DNA of 64,000 nt from Isoetes taiwanensis (lineage: Eukaryota; Streptophyta; Lycopodiopsida; Isoetales; Isoetaceae): positions 11,646,725-11,710,724 of the forward strand of contig JAJEKV010000002.1 in assembly GCA_021234155.1 (NCBI GenBank). The letters run 5' to 3'. Shown in pieces: positions 22,891 to 35,280 of the stretch (positions are counted from its first letter, which is position 1; each line of letters starts with the position of its first letter). The notes under the pieces are model-generated. The model saw only the letters and a program-made list of their open reading frames with translations. It did no database searches and was not told where the DNA came from. The position numbers were made by a program, and so were the translations under genes.

Positions 22891-25190
22891 GCTAATTTAT
22901 AGCCCATGTATTTCTTCCATCTCATCACCCAAAGCCTGGTACAGATATCCAGAAATTTCTTATTACACATGGGGACAATTTATTGAATCAAGTGCAGTGC
23001 AACTTATCAATCTTGATTGTGGACTACTGGTAATCATGAACTTGATTATCGGCTTGATATTGTAAGTAGATATTTGAGGTACCTTCTCAGAGACATGTTT
23101 GATGTGTCCATTCAATCAAGGAGAAACAATTCCATTCAAACCATATATGCACAGATATCACACCCTATGTAATGATTCGTGGAGTACATCACCCCTTTGG
23201 TATTCAATCCATAGAGCATCAGACATGTTATCATACTATCATCATATTCCGCTTTTGGTAAGTAAAGTTCCCGTGGTAGCATTTTCTTTGAAAGCACAAA
23301 TTTGTTACATAAATCCCAACTAAGATTCATCCATGCCTCAGATCCTAATAGATTTATGGCTCTTTTGCGAAAAATGTTCACCCCAAAGGGAGATGGTTAT
23401 ATAATGATCTTAAAAATGGTCAATAGGAGAAAAACAACATGGTTGATAAGTACGCATACATGTCGCATGGTACAATAGTAATAATTACCACTATATGGAA
23501 GGGGAGCCAATGTGCTTACAATTTGAACGTTGGTTTATGCAATTTAAAGTGGGCATTGTCTTTACTAGCCATCTCCATGCTTATGAAAGGATTGTAAGTT
23601 TGTTCTCCTTGCTTAGCTTTTAGAACAATTAATTTCGATTCATTTTGAAAAAAGGATATTGAAGGCCGCATATATTATTAAACCAAGAAATAAACGCCTT
23701 AGATCAAACACGAAGGAAAAGCACAAAATGCAGAGTTAATCTTCAATATACAAAAAGCACTATGCCAAACACCACTATCTAATAACCCCGATCCTAAATT
23801 CCTAACAAATTTTGGTCCGAAATAACTTTTATACTTGAGATATTTCAAATGCAAATTCCAAAATTAAAGAATATCATAGATAGATAGAACAAAACCATCA
23901 ACAATATTCAAAAAAATAATATCCAAGCATATGCTAATATGTAACAACTATTAGGTACCACGTCTCACTAAGATAACTAATCACAATCTAAAATTCTTTC
24001 ATAAAATATTGATACTCACAATTTCTAAAGCTTATTGCTTGATATTATCTAAACATATATAAATCATTCTCAAAATTTTCATTTTTGTTCGTTGTTCACT
24101 CCATTTTTTCTGCGCCGCAATCCTTTGTCATATTTTCTCGCCAATTTTTTATAGTTGATCTCAAGGCCCATCCTTGATGCTTGGCAACCACGGATAACAC
24201 AAAGAAGTTAGAGGCAAGTGCAAGGATCTCCGTGTAGAGCAGAGGAGGAAGACGACAAGGCACAAAGGTCAGCTGGAGTTTTTGATTTGTAGAGAGCTAA
24301 CTTAGATCCGGGTCTTGGTAGCCCGAACCAAGAAAGGCCTTCAGTGCAAAATCGAAAGTACTAGGTATAGCTCTTCCAATCCATTTTTTGCATGCTTGAA
24401 ATGGTAGAATTAGAGGGTATGCTTGCCCCTCTCGCAAATTGCTTTCTTCATCGCCTCTATCATCTACAAATACTTTAGAATCGGTGGCCCTCCTCGTGCA
24501 TAATATGTCGCCTCGCTCTTCAGTCGCTTCTCTTCAATATCATGCATGTTTTCCGCTTCATTCCAATAAATTGCATCCCCTTGATCGACGGTTCTTGTAA
24601 CTGCACTAATCTACCATTTCTCGCCGCAGAATTATTCCCCGCCTCCCCGTAAGTGTGCCTTGAATTCGGAACCAATTGCTTTTCGAAAGAAAAAAAAATC
24701 GCTAGCCTTTGAATTTGAGGATAACCTCGAACGAAGTTGCGTAATAGCTTCCACTTGAATGGTCCTAGAAACATTACCCAATTCACGAATTTGATCAACG
24801 GATTTTGAGAATCGAGAACCCAATGCATCAATTTGATGATCGATGGCATGAATCGAAAGCATGAACTGGGAACCCAAATCACTAAGGTGCCGGATGAAGA
24901 TGCTTTTTGAGTAGCCAAATTTGTGCAGGTGTCACCGCCATGACCTTCATGATCAGGTATAAATTGCCTTTTTCATGCATTGGCCATATATGTTTGTAAT
25001 GATTACGCTAGCCATTGCATAACTAGTAGTTTTTTTCCCATGACTTATATCCCCTTCCCATGTATTGCTTAGATGGCAATGCGGGGATGAGTGTTTAATA
25101 TTCTATGAGAGATCGACTGAAGTGTCTATATAGAAAATGCGTAAGTCTCTACCTCACCAACAAAGTTAAAAAGTTATTGACTCATCCTAT
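22891..25190. other. Intergenic, no gene recognised
   Basis: Contains the decayed region downstream of the carboxypeptidase exons and about 1.5 kb of AT-rich DNA. The longest open frame (24520-24918, minus) and its overlapping partner show no domain; the alternative frame 24632-24877 has weak heptad-like spacing only. Confidence 0.4.
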
Positions 25191-25199
25191 CAATATGCA

Positions 25200-25612
25200 G
25201 GAGGAAGTGGTTGCACCAAAAGTCCATTGAAAAATTTAATGATAAAGCAAGAGGAAGCTATCGCCGAGAGGGCAGCTTTTGAAGAAGCGAAGCTCAATCA
25301 AGACTCCACTCTGGAAGCAAGTTGCATCTATCTTAGTGGAACATGGATTTGAACACGTACCATAATCGGTGTAAATCAATGTGAGATAATTTACAAAGTT
25401 GCTATAAATTCCTTCATATTTTGGGTATTTATTTCATCGTTTCTTTGTTTCGTGATTTGATAGAAAGCAAAGAAGATGAAAATATCTCGCAGCAAAGGCT
25501 GGCCATATTTTGAGCCATGCATAATTGAACATGATAGGGACCGAGATAAGTTGAAGTGGGATAGGTATTCTTATGATATGGTGAAAAAACTTATTGCAAG
25601 GTATTTCAAAAA
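25200..25612 (+). pseudogene. Trihelix (GT/Myb-SANT-like) DNA-binding domain remnant
   Basis: Three pieces in order resemble a trihelix domain. LWKQVASILVEHGFEHVP is at 25308-25362. In a shifted frame HNRCKSM, a TGA, then DNLQ follow, where the family has a Trp (RCKSMWDNL type). After an intron-like gap come SRSKGWPYFEPC and RDKLKWDRYSYDM (25479-25590). Trihelix proteins bind DNA as plant transcription factors, and related domains occur in some transposon proteins. The frameshift and stop suggest a pseudogene or a captured fragment. It rests on short motifs, so it remains tentative. Confidence 0.4.
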
Positions 25613-26672
25613 ATATTTTTGACTATGTGTGTGAACTATCTATCCTTTTTGCAATCCTTTTGCTTATAGATTGCCTATTTTGCTTTTTATTATTTATCAC
25701 GGGTAAGGAAGTACGTTTTATCGTGTCAAACCATAGTTGCTCTTAGTGCAAATAATCCATCATGCCATTCATTTGAGGTGTATTCCTATTGAAGAGTATT
25801 CCTATTCCTATTGAAGAGCGTGAATGCAAAGATTTGTCGATGCTTTGCTTACTACCGCCTCTTGCTTTGGTACACGCTCTTCCGGTGTTGCTCATGCCGG
25901 TGGGAAATCCTTTCCTAGAAATGCCTCGGTTTGATTAAGACCGCAAGCGCCTTTAAAAAATTGGCGAATCGATAGTTGAGCTGACACGCGACATAATGCC
26001 ATCTGAATTATAAGTCCGCTTTTGAAACGCTAAGAAGGCACGCTTTGTTGCCGAAAGCATCGAAGCAAAATGTTTGAATTATCGCTCACGTGAGCCTCGG
26101 ACCTTCTCGGGCGCCAAAATATTATATCGACCACCTCCTACCCTTGGACATATTTCTATGCAAAGAATGGGATGAGCGATTGGTCCATTTATATGATCAT
26201 TCGGGTCCTTAATTACGGCCTCCCTTGGTAGGTGATATTCTTCAATTCACGTAGGAGGAAGTCAAAGAAGGATCATGCATCTATCTAATGGCAAGTCTCC
26301 CGATCTTCAAGGTTTTGTGCTTTTTAAAATGGGGTAATTGCTTTAAATGGGGGTCCGCTATTGCTTCCAATCATCACTACTCTTTTAAATCAAGCTTTGC
26401 AAGAAGGCTTGCCGTAAACTTTTATTGCCGTTAAGAAGGTCGTACCAATTTACAAGGCAAAGGTGATAAGCATGACCCTTCTAATTATCGCATGATCATG
26501 GTAAGTTCCATATTTTCAAAGCTCTTAGCTAGTCTTACCGAGAAGCGATTGACATCATGGGCGTAACATACGGTGGTGTACGCGTCGCGGTAGGATGCAG
26601 TTTTCGGGTCCATGCCATTCTACAATAGACCATATTTTCACATTGGCGCATGCTTATTGAACATAGTCAAGT

Positions 26673-27080
26673 TTGAAACAAGACCTCTATATATGCTTTG
26701 TGGATTTTACTTACGCTTTTGATACAAGCACCACGCGAGCTTCTTTGGCGCGGGGCTTGGTGCACTTGGGGGTTCCACAAGATCTTCAAAATGCAAAGTT
26801 TATCGGCTTTTATGAAAGGGTTTTTGCTAAATTTCCAAAAGATCGCACTCAAATCACTAGCAATATTGGAGTTAAATGGGGGTTGCCCCTTTATCTCCTA
26901 CACTCTTTGGCTTGTACATTGATCAATTGGAAGAATGGCTTGATAATCATGGCGTATGGAGGTCCACATTTGGCACACTATATCATTAGGCAACTTATGT
27001 ATGCCGATGATGTTTCACTTATGGCACATACCACTGCTAGTATGAAAAAGAACATTTACATGCTCGCAGAGTTTTTGTGA
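26673..27080 (+). pseudogene. LINE reverse transcriptase core fragment
   Basis: A 135-aa open stretch of the LINE RT. CFVDFTYAFDT corresponds to the motif with the first catalytic Asp. GVKWGLPL stands where functional RTs have GV(K/R)QG.P(L/F), so the Gln has become Trp. LMYADDVSLM contains the catalytic Asp pair. The reading frame for the palm segment between them is shifted relative to an overlapping frame (26698-26922), so the region is broken. The Met at 26673 is internal, not a true start. Confidence 0.8.
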
Positions 27081-28207
27081 GAACACAGTTCGCGTGTTAA
27101 TCTCCAAAAGACCAAGCTTTTGGTAGTTCAATCTTCTCGCCACAATGTTCCCCCTATGCACTATGACACCGCTGGTTGAAGTTGTAGATAGCTACAAGTA
27201 TCTTGGTGTAGAATTCTCAGAAGAACACACTTTGGGAAATGGTGTATTACCAAGCCGGTGGTCTGGATGGAGAGCACTCTATGCAATGCAAAACAATTGT
27301 TTTCAACAGAAATTCATGATTGGCCACCGAAAGCCCACTTGTTTCGGCTTTGGTAGAGCCTGCTTTTATCAGATGGTTTCAAGTATGGAGACCCCGCCAT
27401 TAGTGCTAGTGCTTGGGAGAGCTTGGAGCGGTGCAAAAGTCCTTTCTCACTTACGACCTCTGAGTTAAAACAACGGTGCCTTATGCTATTCTTTTACAAG
27501 AGACAAGTTTTGGCCTCTTCAACATTCTCGCTATGAAGCGCCATCTCCACTATATCCGCAAGGTGCACCATATGGATGATGTTAGGTATCATGTTCTTTG
27601 CACTTGCCATGGCTGAATCTCCTCGGCGCTTGAAACGATGTTGGAAAGAGCATTGCACCATGGTTTTCCGTTTGGGTTTTGGGCAACCGTGAAAGCTAAT
27701 CACTCGATGCTTGCCGTTCGATCCCCGAAGCTTTTGCAACAATATCTCAATGGTCGCTTTTTTCTCAAAAGATATGGGACGCAGCTTACTTTGGCCCAAG
27801 TGAAAACCCATCATTATCATGCACATAAATCCCACCTTGGCACCGGGGCCCCAAGCTTATTTGCTTGCTTCATTGTCCGTAAAAGCTTGTAGCTATTGCA
27901 TCAATTCGCGACGGGTCCCCATGTGCTACGGATTGAGATAGGTCGATGGGAGCGGCCGCAATTGCCATGAGAAGCTTAGACTATGTGCCCGCTGCCATGT
28001 GTTATTGAAGATGAAAGCCATACTCTTTCCTCGAAAGTTGTCCGCTTTTGAGATAGTCCGGAATCATGTTTTGACCTTAGCATTCCATTCCACGCTTCCA
28101 CAACTTCTCAGAGCACCATCTGTGCATGACTTGGCATTATACATACTTGAGGTTCTATATAAACGTCTACAATTACTGAGCCTCCAGTAGTCATTATCTC
28201 TGTTTGT

Positions 28208-28294
28208 CTAGTACCATCATTACTGCAAAGGTTTTTCCCTTGAAAACCTTTCGAGGCAGGGGTTTTTTAATCCTAGTAGTAATGATTGTACTAG
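28208..28294 (+). repeat. Hairpin element, copy 4 (in LINE 3' UTR)
   Basis: Outer arms CTAGTACCATCATTACT (28208-28224) and 28278-28294 pair at 16 of 17 positions. Between them lies a core with an inner hairpin (aaaggtttttccc / ttgaaaaccttt) and a ggggttttttaatcc tail. The core matches those at 33.5, 34.0 and 37.0 kb while the outer arms have different sequence, so pairing is kept but sequence is not. Confidence 0.7.
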
Positions 28295-28724
28295 CCCATT
28301 GTATGGGTCCCATGACCTATTGGTCTCCGTGGACGTTAAAAAAACTATTCTATTCTATTCTATTATTAAAGACCTATAGACAATGCATAAATGCAAAGAC
28401 TATTTTAGAAGCAAGGAATAATTTGCCTGTGGAGTTTGGTAACTTAACTGTCTTTCTTTAGTTCATGTTCTGACACTGCATGGTTACTGGTGGTTTTTTC
28501 GATAATTATTTTCAGGACGAATGACAAAATGCTAAAGATGAAGGGGTTATCTTTGTAATCTGACATGTTTGCTGAAGCACATTATCCATTCAAAAGAGTA
28601 ACATTATTATCTGTATTTATTTTCTTTGAAGAATATGTGTATGTTGCCTCAAATTCAATTGTGGAAGTCTCGGATTATGAATATATATAGACATATATAT
28701 AGACATTTCCTCTAGTGACTGCTT

Positions 28725-28842
28725 TCTCTATGCACAAAAGACATTTCCTCTATTAACTTGGTTCCTTAAACACAGGAGAGTCTTCTCTACGCACAAAAGA
28801 CATTTCCTCTACTAACTTGGTTCCTTAAGCACAGGAGAGTCG
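28725..28842 (+). repeat. Tandem duplication of about 59 bp
   Basis: Two units starting ctctatgcacaaaagaca and ending ttaaacacaggagagtc (28725-28783 and 28784-28842) differ at only a few bases. No coding or known regulatory content. Confidence 0.75.
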
Positions 28843-28845
28843 AGG

Positions 28846-28894
28846 AAAGAGAAATGTTCGCGACGGCCTTGGCGGCCGCGATAAATTTCTTGTA
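28846..28894 (+). repeat. GC-rich palindrome also present at 56.9 kb
   Basis: Within AT-rich DNA, aagagaaatgttcgcg, cggccttggcgg and ccgcgataaatttcttgta form a partial inverted repeat. The reverse complement of 56917-56975 has the same flanks (aagagaaac, cgataagtttcttgta) and a longer GC core. Confidence 0.7.
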
Positions 28895-29207
28895 TTATTA
28901 TATTGTTTATATGTGTACCCTCCTTACCTTGCTAAAGCCTTCTGGTGTGCCTTTTGCTAGTTCTTTTTTTTTTTGAATAGTATAGAATGCATGTACACTT
29001 GATACATGGGTTTATTTAATTGGATAGGGGTTTATTTGACTTGTTACACCCCTTAAAGTTATGAAATATACCACCATGAGAATGTTCAATGTTTTGTGGT
29101 ACATCCGTTGAGCTATGAGGTATATAATACGATGATGATAACTAGTAATACCTTACCTGCTATGATAACTAATACCTTACCAACATGCAAAGATATAGTT
29201 TATCTTA
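28895..29207. other. Short intergenic gap, no gene
   Basis: AT-rich spacer between the GC-rich palindrome and the 1.1-kb array. Nothing recognised. Confidence 0.5.
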
Positions 29208-32200
29208 AAACGCAAAACGCAAACCCTGCTAGAACCTGGCAACTCATAGGGTTTACGTTTCGGAGGCTCTATCCTTGTCAGATTTGACTAGGACCTTGCG
29301 CCGTCTTGACGAGGGGGGGTGTTGACGCCAGAGAGCACCGGACCCTAAAACCACCGGAAGCGGCTTGCCCCAAAAGTCCTCTCCTCGAAGGCCCCGGCGA
29401 CAGACGGGCAACTTCCCTCTCCCGGAACTGGATCCGCTCTCTCGCCAATGGACTCGAACGCCGACATTGCCCTAGGGACCAAGTTTGTGGCCGGCCCACC
29501 CTTCTCAAGAAGCCAAACTATCTCATGTGCAACACACTCAGATTCAATTGCCCTAGGAGGTGGTCATCAATACCGCAATGTAGGGCTTAAGTGTGTTTCT
29601 TTCTTTTGCAAAATGACCCGTAACTTGGTCCCTAGGGTAATTTTGGCATTTTAGGACGATGTGGCTAAGTCGAAACGCCATTTCGAGCTCAAAGAATGTC
29701 CCAACGACAAAACACTTTGGTTTCTACACCGTGGCCCGCAGGACGCTTCACCGGTTTGATATGTTCTTCCGGGACGGATGTTGGATTTTTGGACCTTCTC
29801 GGACCAGGTTCCTTGAACAAAGAATTCAACGGCCGGATACTGGAACCGAGATCCGGAGTGTGGTCTTTAGCGACGCCTGCCGGGAGCCGCCGTGAAAGGC
29901 TGCCTCGGGGGAAGCTTTTGGGGCTCGCCTCCCGGGTTTGGACTCTCCCTCTAATGAGGAGGCCTTGCAAGGTCCTCGCCTTGTTTGACTTGGGCAAGTA
30001 GCCGGCTCGGCCGCCCAACAACAAAGTTGTCCGGACCGCTCTAATGCAAACTATTTGATCTAAACCTTATCCAAAATTTTTGAAAGTTGGCCTCGTATGT
30101 TGGCGATGACATATGAAGCTAGGCGACAAAAATTCAGAATTTAAGTCCGCATACTATGCATTAATTACAAATTTATTTAATGTCTTGCTACCGCAAAAGC
30201 CCCTTGACTTCTAACGCCACAACGGGAGGAGTATGTGTCCAAACTCCATTCCGTCCATTTCCCTTGCTTCGCTTCTCAATCGCATGTGATCGGCCACGCC
30301 CCAAGTGCAAAAGACCAAAACTTCTAAGACCCAAAACGCAAACCCCGCTAGAACCCGCAACTCATAGGGTTTACGTTTCAAAGGCCCCTATCCTTGTCGA
30401 TTTGACTAGGACCTTGGCGCCGATGTCTTGACGAGAGGGGGTGTTGACGCCAGCACGGACCCTAAAACCACCCTGGGAAGCAGCTTGCCCCAAAAGTCCT
30501 CTCCCGAAGGTCCCGGGCGACGGACGGGCAACTTCCCCTCCTAGGAACCGTGATCTGCCTCGCCAATGGACTCGGAACGTTGACATTGCCCTAGGGACCA
30601 AGTTTTGTGGCCGTAAGCCCACGGAGCCCTCCGCAGAATGTCCGAACGACAAAACACTTTGGTTTTACACTGCGCTCAAGTAGACGCCGCCGCTGTTCGA
30701 TATGTTCTCCTGGACGGATGTTGGATTTTTGGACCTTCTCGGACGGGTTCCTTGAACAAAGGATTCAATGGTGGGATACGGAACCGAGATCCGGGAGTGT
30801 GGTCTTTAGCGTCGCCCGGTGAGCGCCGCCAGAAAGGCCGCCTCGGGGAAGCTTTTTGGGGCTCGGCCCCGGGTCGACTCTCCCTCTAATGAGGAGGCCT
30901 TGCAAGGTCCCCGCCTTGTTTGACTTGGGCAAGTGTAGCCTCTACGCCGCCAACAACAGCTGCCTTGGGACCGCTCTAATGCAAACTATTTGATCTAAAC
31001 CTTATCCAAAATTTTTGAAAGTTGGCCTGTATGTTGGCGATGACTTACGGTTAGCCGACAAAAAATCAGAATTTAAGTCCCAGACTATGCATTAATTACG
31101 AATTTATTTAATGTCTTGCTACACGCAAAAGCGCCCCTTGACTTCTAACCGCCACAACGGGAGGAGTATGCTGGGTCCAAAATCCATTCCGTCGGTTCCC
31201 CGTTCTCAATTGCATGTGATCGCCACGCCCCAAGTGCAAAAGACCAAACCTCGGCACCCAAAATGCAAACCCCGCTAGAACCTCGACAACTCATAGGGTT
31301 TACGCCGGAGGCCCTATCCTTGTCGATTTGACTAGGACCTTGCGTCAGGCCCCGATGTAGAGGGGGTGTTGACTTGAGAGCACGGACCCTAAAAACCACC
31401 CGAAGCGCCTTGCCCCAAAAGTCCTCTCCCGAAGGCCCCGGCGACGGGACGGGCAACTTCCCCCTCTCGGGCGTGGATCCGTCTCGCCAATGGACCTTTA
31501 ACGTCGACATTGCCCTAAGGACCAAGTTTTGTGGCCGTAAGCCCACCCCTTCTCAAGAAGCCAAACTATCTCATGTGCAACACACTTTCGTAGTCAATTG
31601 GCCTAGGAGGTGGCTGGCGAATCTTCGCAATGTAGGGCGTAAGTGTTTCTTTCTTTTGCAAAATGACCATATAACTTGGTCCCTAGGGTAATTTTGGCAT
31701 TCAGGACGATGTGGCAAAGTCGAATCGCCATTTTGGAGCCTCCGCAATGTCCCAACGACAAAACACTTTGGTTTCTATAATCGTGGACGCCAGCGGTTTG
31801 ATATGTTCTCGGACGGATGTTGGATTTTTTGGACCTATTCGGACCAGGTTCCTTGAACAAAGGATTCAAACGGCCGGACACGGGAACCGAGATCCGGGAG
31901 TGTGGTCTTTAGCGCACCCCCGGGCGGAGCCCGCCAGAGAGGTGCCTCGGGAAGCTTTTTGGGACTCGCCTCCCTGGGGTTGAGACTCTCCCTCTAATGA
32001 GAAGGCCTTGCAAGGTCCTCGCCTTGTTTGACTTGGGCAAGTGTGTACCGGGCCTGCCCAACAACAGCCGCCCGGACCGCTCTAATGCAAACTATTTGAT
32101 CTAAACCTTATCCAAAATTTTTGAAAGTTGGCCCGTATGTTGTTGGCGATGACTTACGGCTAGCCGACAAAAAATCAGAATTTAAGTCCGACGATGCATT

Positions 32201-32806
32201 AATTACGTATTTATTTAATGTCTTGCTATCGCAAAAGCCCCTTGACTTCTAACCGCCACAACGGAGGAGTATTGTGTCCAAACCTCCATTCCGTCGGGTT
32301 CCTCTTGCTTCGCGTTCTCAATCGCATGTGATCGGCCGTGTCCCAAGTGCAAAAGACCAAAGCTTCGGCACCCAAAACGCAAACCCCGCAGAGAACACGG
32401 CAACTCATAGGGTTTACGTTTTGGAGGCCCTATCCTTGTCGATTTGGACTAGGACCTTGGCTTGTCTTTGTCTTGGACGAGGGGGTGTTGACGCCAGAGC
32501 ACGGACCCTAAAAACCACCTGGAAGCAGCTTGCCCCAAAAGTCCTCTCCCGAAGGCCCTGGCGACGGACGGGCAACTTCCCCTCTCCGGAACCGTGATCT
32601 GTCTCTGCCAATGGACTCAAAACGTCGACATTGCTCTAGAGACCAAGTTTTGTGGCCAGAAGCCCACCCCTTCTCGAAGAAGCGCCAAACTATCTCATGT
32701 GCAACACACTCGTAGTCAATTGGCCTAGGAGGTGGCTGCTGAATACTGCAATGTAGGGCGTAAGTGTTTCTTTCTTTTGCGAAAATGACCGTGTAACTTG
32801 GTCCCA
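29208..32806 (+). repeat. Tandem array of a 1.1-kb unit, about 3.4 copies
   Basis: The marker gggtgttgac occurs at about 29318, 30440, 31365 and 32484, giving spacings of about 1122, 925 and 1119 bp. The short second unit lacks roughly 195 bp that the other units carry (the block running from acccct/tctcaagaagcc to aagtcg.atcgcca); in it agcccacgg joins agccctccgc near 30615-30630. The units are GC-rich compared with the neighbourhood. Open frames appear in several phases and differ between units, so I see no conserved protein. Related, older copies lie at 6541-7450 and 39805-40380. Unit type is unknown; it may be derived from an LTR element. Confidence 0.85.
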
Positions 32807-33510
32807 TAGGCCCATTGTCTCCAGGGACGATAAAAATTCATTTTATTCTATTCTATTCTATTCTATTCTATTCTATTCTAATTCTAAACTCGTGATATCG
32901 AGTTATTGCTCTTTAAGTATGACAATTTAAGGATAAGAGTGTAATTATGTAATGTGTTCCTTATTGGGGGCATCTTTATACCATATGATTCTCTAAGATT
33001 TCGATTGCTAAATCTAACGATGTACTCCAAGGTTTTGGTAGAATTTTTGCAAGTCCAAATCATATTTAGAAGTAGTTAGTTTTAAGGGGGCGGTGCCACG
33101 TGGATGATACAATCCCATCGATCCGAGACATCGGATCGCCATTCTAGAATGGGACGAGCATGCATGTTTTGCATGCATGCTTGGCGGCGATGCCCGTTCT
33201 CGGGTTGGGAGTTCGCTATTTTAGGGCCAAGCGTTTCTGCTTCGACTTCTCATCGGCGCTTCCTCTTCTCTCTCAGCAGTACCTTATTCTCTTTGAACCC
33301 ACCCTCCCCCCCTTCTTTGTTATTGTATTTTTATCGCGTGTCACGCGCGTAATCAGCCCCTCCACTCTGGGAGGTTTGTTTTGTCTTGTTGTTTTGTTGG
33401 TGATGTGCGTGTACAGTGTTAGCGGCGGCATCCTGTTTCGACTTTTCCATTCGTGGGTTTTGGGGAGCGATTTTTATGCCTTACGCTTGTCCAAGCCCCT
33501 TGGCCGGAAG

Positions 33511-33571
33511 GCTTATCACTAGGGTTTTTCCTCGAAACCCAAAGGGCGGGTTTTTTAATCCGGTGATAAGC
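33511..33571 (+). repeat. Hairpin element, copy 1
   Basis: The arms gcttatcac and gtgataagc enclose agggtttttcctcgaaaccc, itself a small hairpin, followed by aaagggcgggttttttaatcc. Confidence 0.7.
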
Positions 33572-34043
33572 TTTCAGCAGTACACTAGCCCGCGGTCTCT
33601 ATTAGCATTGTAATTTGTTGAGGTCCAAATGATATAATTGGATTTTCCCTTTATTTTTATGGGTAGTTCGCATGTGTAATAGGCTACCCACTATCCACCA
33701 TTGTAGAAAATCACGAGATGAATGAGAAGCAAGTCTAAGTCATGCCCATTCGGGTTGGGAGTTCGCTATTTTAGGCGTTTAAGCTCGACTTCTCATGGCT
33801 TCCTCTTCTCTCGCCAGTATCTTTTATTCTCTTTGAACCCACCTCCCCCTTCTTTGTTATTGTATTTTTTATCGCGTGCTGGCACGCTACAGAATCAGCC
33901 CTCCACTCGGGAGGTTTGTTTTGTCTTGTTGTTTTGTTGGTGATGTGTGTACGTGGGTTAGCGGCGGCATCTGTTTCGATTTCCATTCGTGGGTTTTGGG
34001 AGCGATTTTTATGCCTTCCGTTTGTCCAAGCCCCTTCGGGAAG

Positions 34044-34107
34044 GCTTATCACTAGGGTTTTCCTCGAAAACCCGAAAAGGGGGGTTTTTTTAATCCCGGT
34101 GATAAGC
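34044..34107 (+). repeat. Hairpin element, copy 2
   Basis: Same arms as copy 1 (gcttatcac / gtgataagc) and the core tagggttttcctcgaaaacc. The inner stem gggtttt/aaaaccc is perfect here. This copy belongs to the second unit of the dimeric insertion. Confidence 0.7.
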
Positions 34108-34925
34108 TTTCGGCGCAGTACACTAGCCCGTCTCTATTAGCATTGTATTTTGTTGGGGTCCAAATGATATAATTGGATTTTCCCTTTATTTTTTATGGGT
34201 AGTTCGCATGTGTGCGGCTACCCACTATCCACCATTGTAGAAAATCTGCTGAGATGAATGAGAAGCAAGTTAGAATGTAGAAGTTCATGATATCTAATGG
34301 TGCAAGAAGGATTGGACCTAATACATGACCCTAGAAAAAGCATAATATACACTTTCATGTGCCATGAAGATTTTGCAATTATATGATTATTAACATATAT
34401 ATTGATCTTTGACATGTAGTCCAAGTATTAAATTGAGGCATAGCTTCACTTAAATGCAGATACTTGCAATTAAAGGATCCATATAGTGCAGCTCCATCCT
34501 TGCAGGAAAACAACCTAGAAAACATGAAATTGCGCCTGTAACAATCGTACACCAACTAAATGAGGTTCAATTGAACATGCATGGAAAATGATAAGGGCAC
34601 CATTCCTATATTATAGGGTTATGTTGACCGTTGTGAAAGGTGATATAAAGCATATACCATCCTATTTGTACAATCCCTATGTGCAAAGAGTCAGATGTAA
34701 CAATTGAGACGTTTTTACACCCATCTGCTTTCACCAAATAAACTCTCAGTGCAATTAAAATTACACCTGATAAACCACAAATCACACCATTCAAATGACA
34801 ACATCCCCCCCCCCTCCCCCGGGGGGCGCGGCCCCACAAAATCCCACCCTTGTATTTTATTGAATCCTAAGAAGCCCTAAAAAGTTTTGGTTTCGTTCCA
34901 AAAAAAAAAAAATTGTTTCATGATC

Positions 34926-35280
34926 ACATGTAGCGTCTCCTGCGCCTCCCCAACGTGAACGTCTCCGGCAAGAATTTTGGAGCGTTCACATGTTGACATC
35001 GCCATCGCTCAATTCGAAACATCACCTTCACCGGTTTTTGCTACTCCGTCACTGTTTTTGCACCACAACTTCAAGACTGCTTCAAGATTTTACCTATTGT
35101 TGCAGGTGAAGACCGAAATTGACTGGAAACGGAGGTCAAGACGTCCAAACGCTGAAGCAGACGGTCGATCAGGAACTGCTGGAGCAGTTTGACGCCCAAC
35201 GGTTTGGACGTTGAGCCGCCCGGCTAAAAAAACTAACATGTGAATATACTTTTTATTACATGTGAAGCGTCTCTTAAGTC
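34926..35280. mobile_element. Insertion of about 350 bp private to copy B
   Basis: Copy A continues from tttcatga into its own sequence while B carries a GC-richer block here. The block is bordered by near-identical direct copies of acatgt followed by agcgtctc (about 34926 and 35260). Class unknown. Confidence 0.4.

Larger units (their letters stand above)
26100..28372 (+). mobile_element. LINE (non-LTR retrotransposon), decayed, with (ATTCT)n tail
   Basis: RT-like blocks occur in order with frameshifts: LNQALQEGLP near 26390, VVPIYKAKGDKHDPSNYRMI at 26435-26500, then FVDFTYAFDT and YADDVSL in 26673-27080. A C-terminal segment with LRIEIGRWE and LCARCH (27925-27998) fits the zinc-binding tail of plant LINEs. 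The 3' UTR holds a long hairpin (28208-28294) and ends ggacgttaaaaaaac plus ATTCT repeats (28346-28366). No endonuclease or ORF1 region was recognised upstream. Multiple stops and frame shifts make it inactive. Confidence 0.8.
33115..34270 (+). mobile_element. Dimeric insertion with hairpin core, private to copy B
   Basis: Copy A reads atgatacaat into gtagaagttc without interruption, so about 1.15 kb has been inserted in B. It consists of two related units, 33191-33741 and 33742-34268. Both start gggttgggagttcgctattt, include a hairpin core, and end gatgaatgagaagcaagt. It does not look like an LTR or TIR element. The flanking sequence suggests a short target duplication but the ends are not clean. 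No protein was recognised. Confidence 0.6.

Noticed and set aside
29306-32715. Many overlapping open frames in the 1.1-kb array
   Set aside because: Frames differ between units and are broken by indels, so no protein is conserved.
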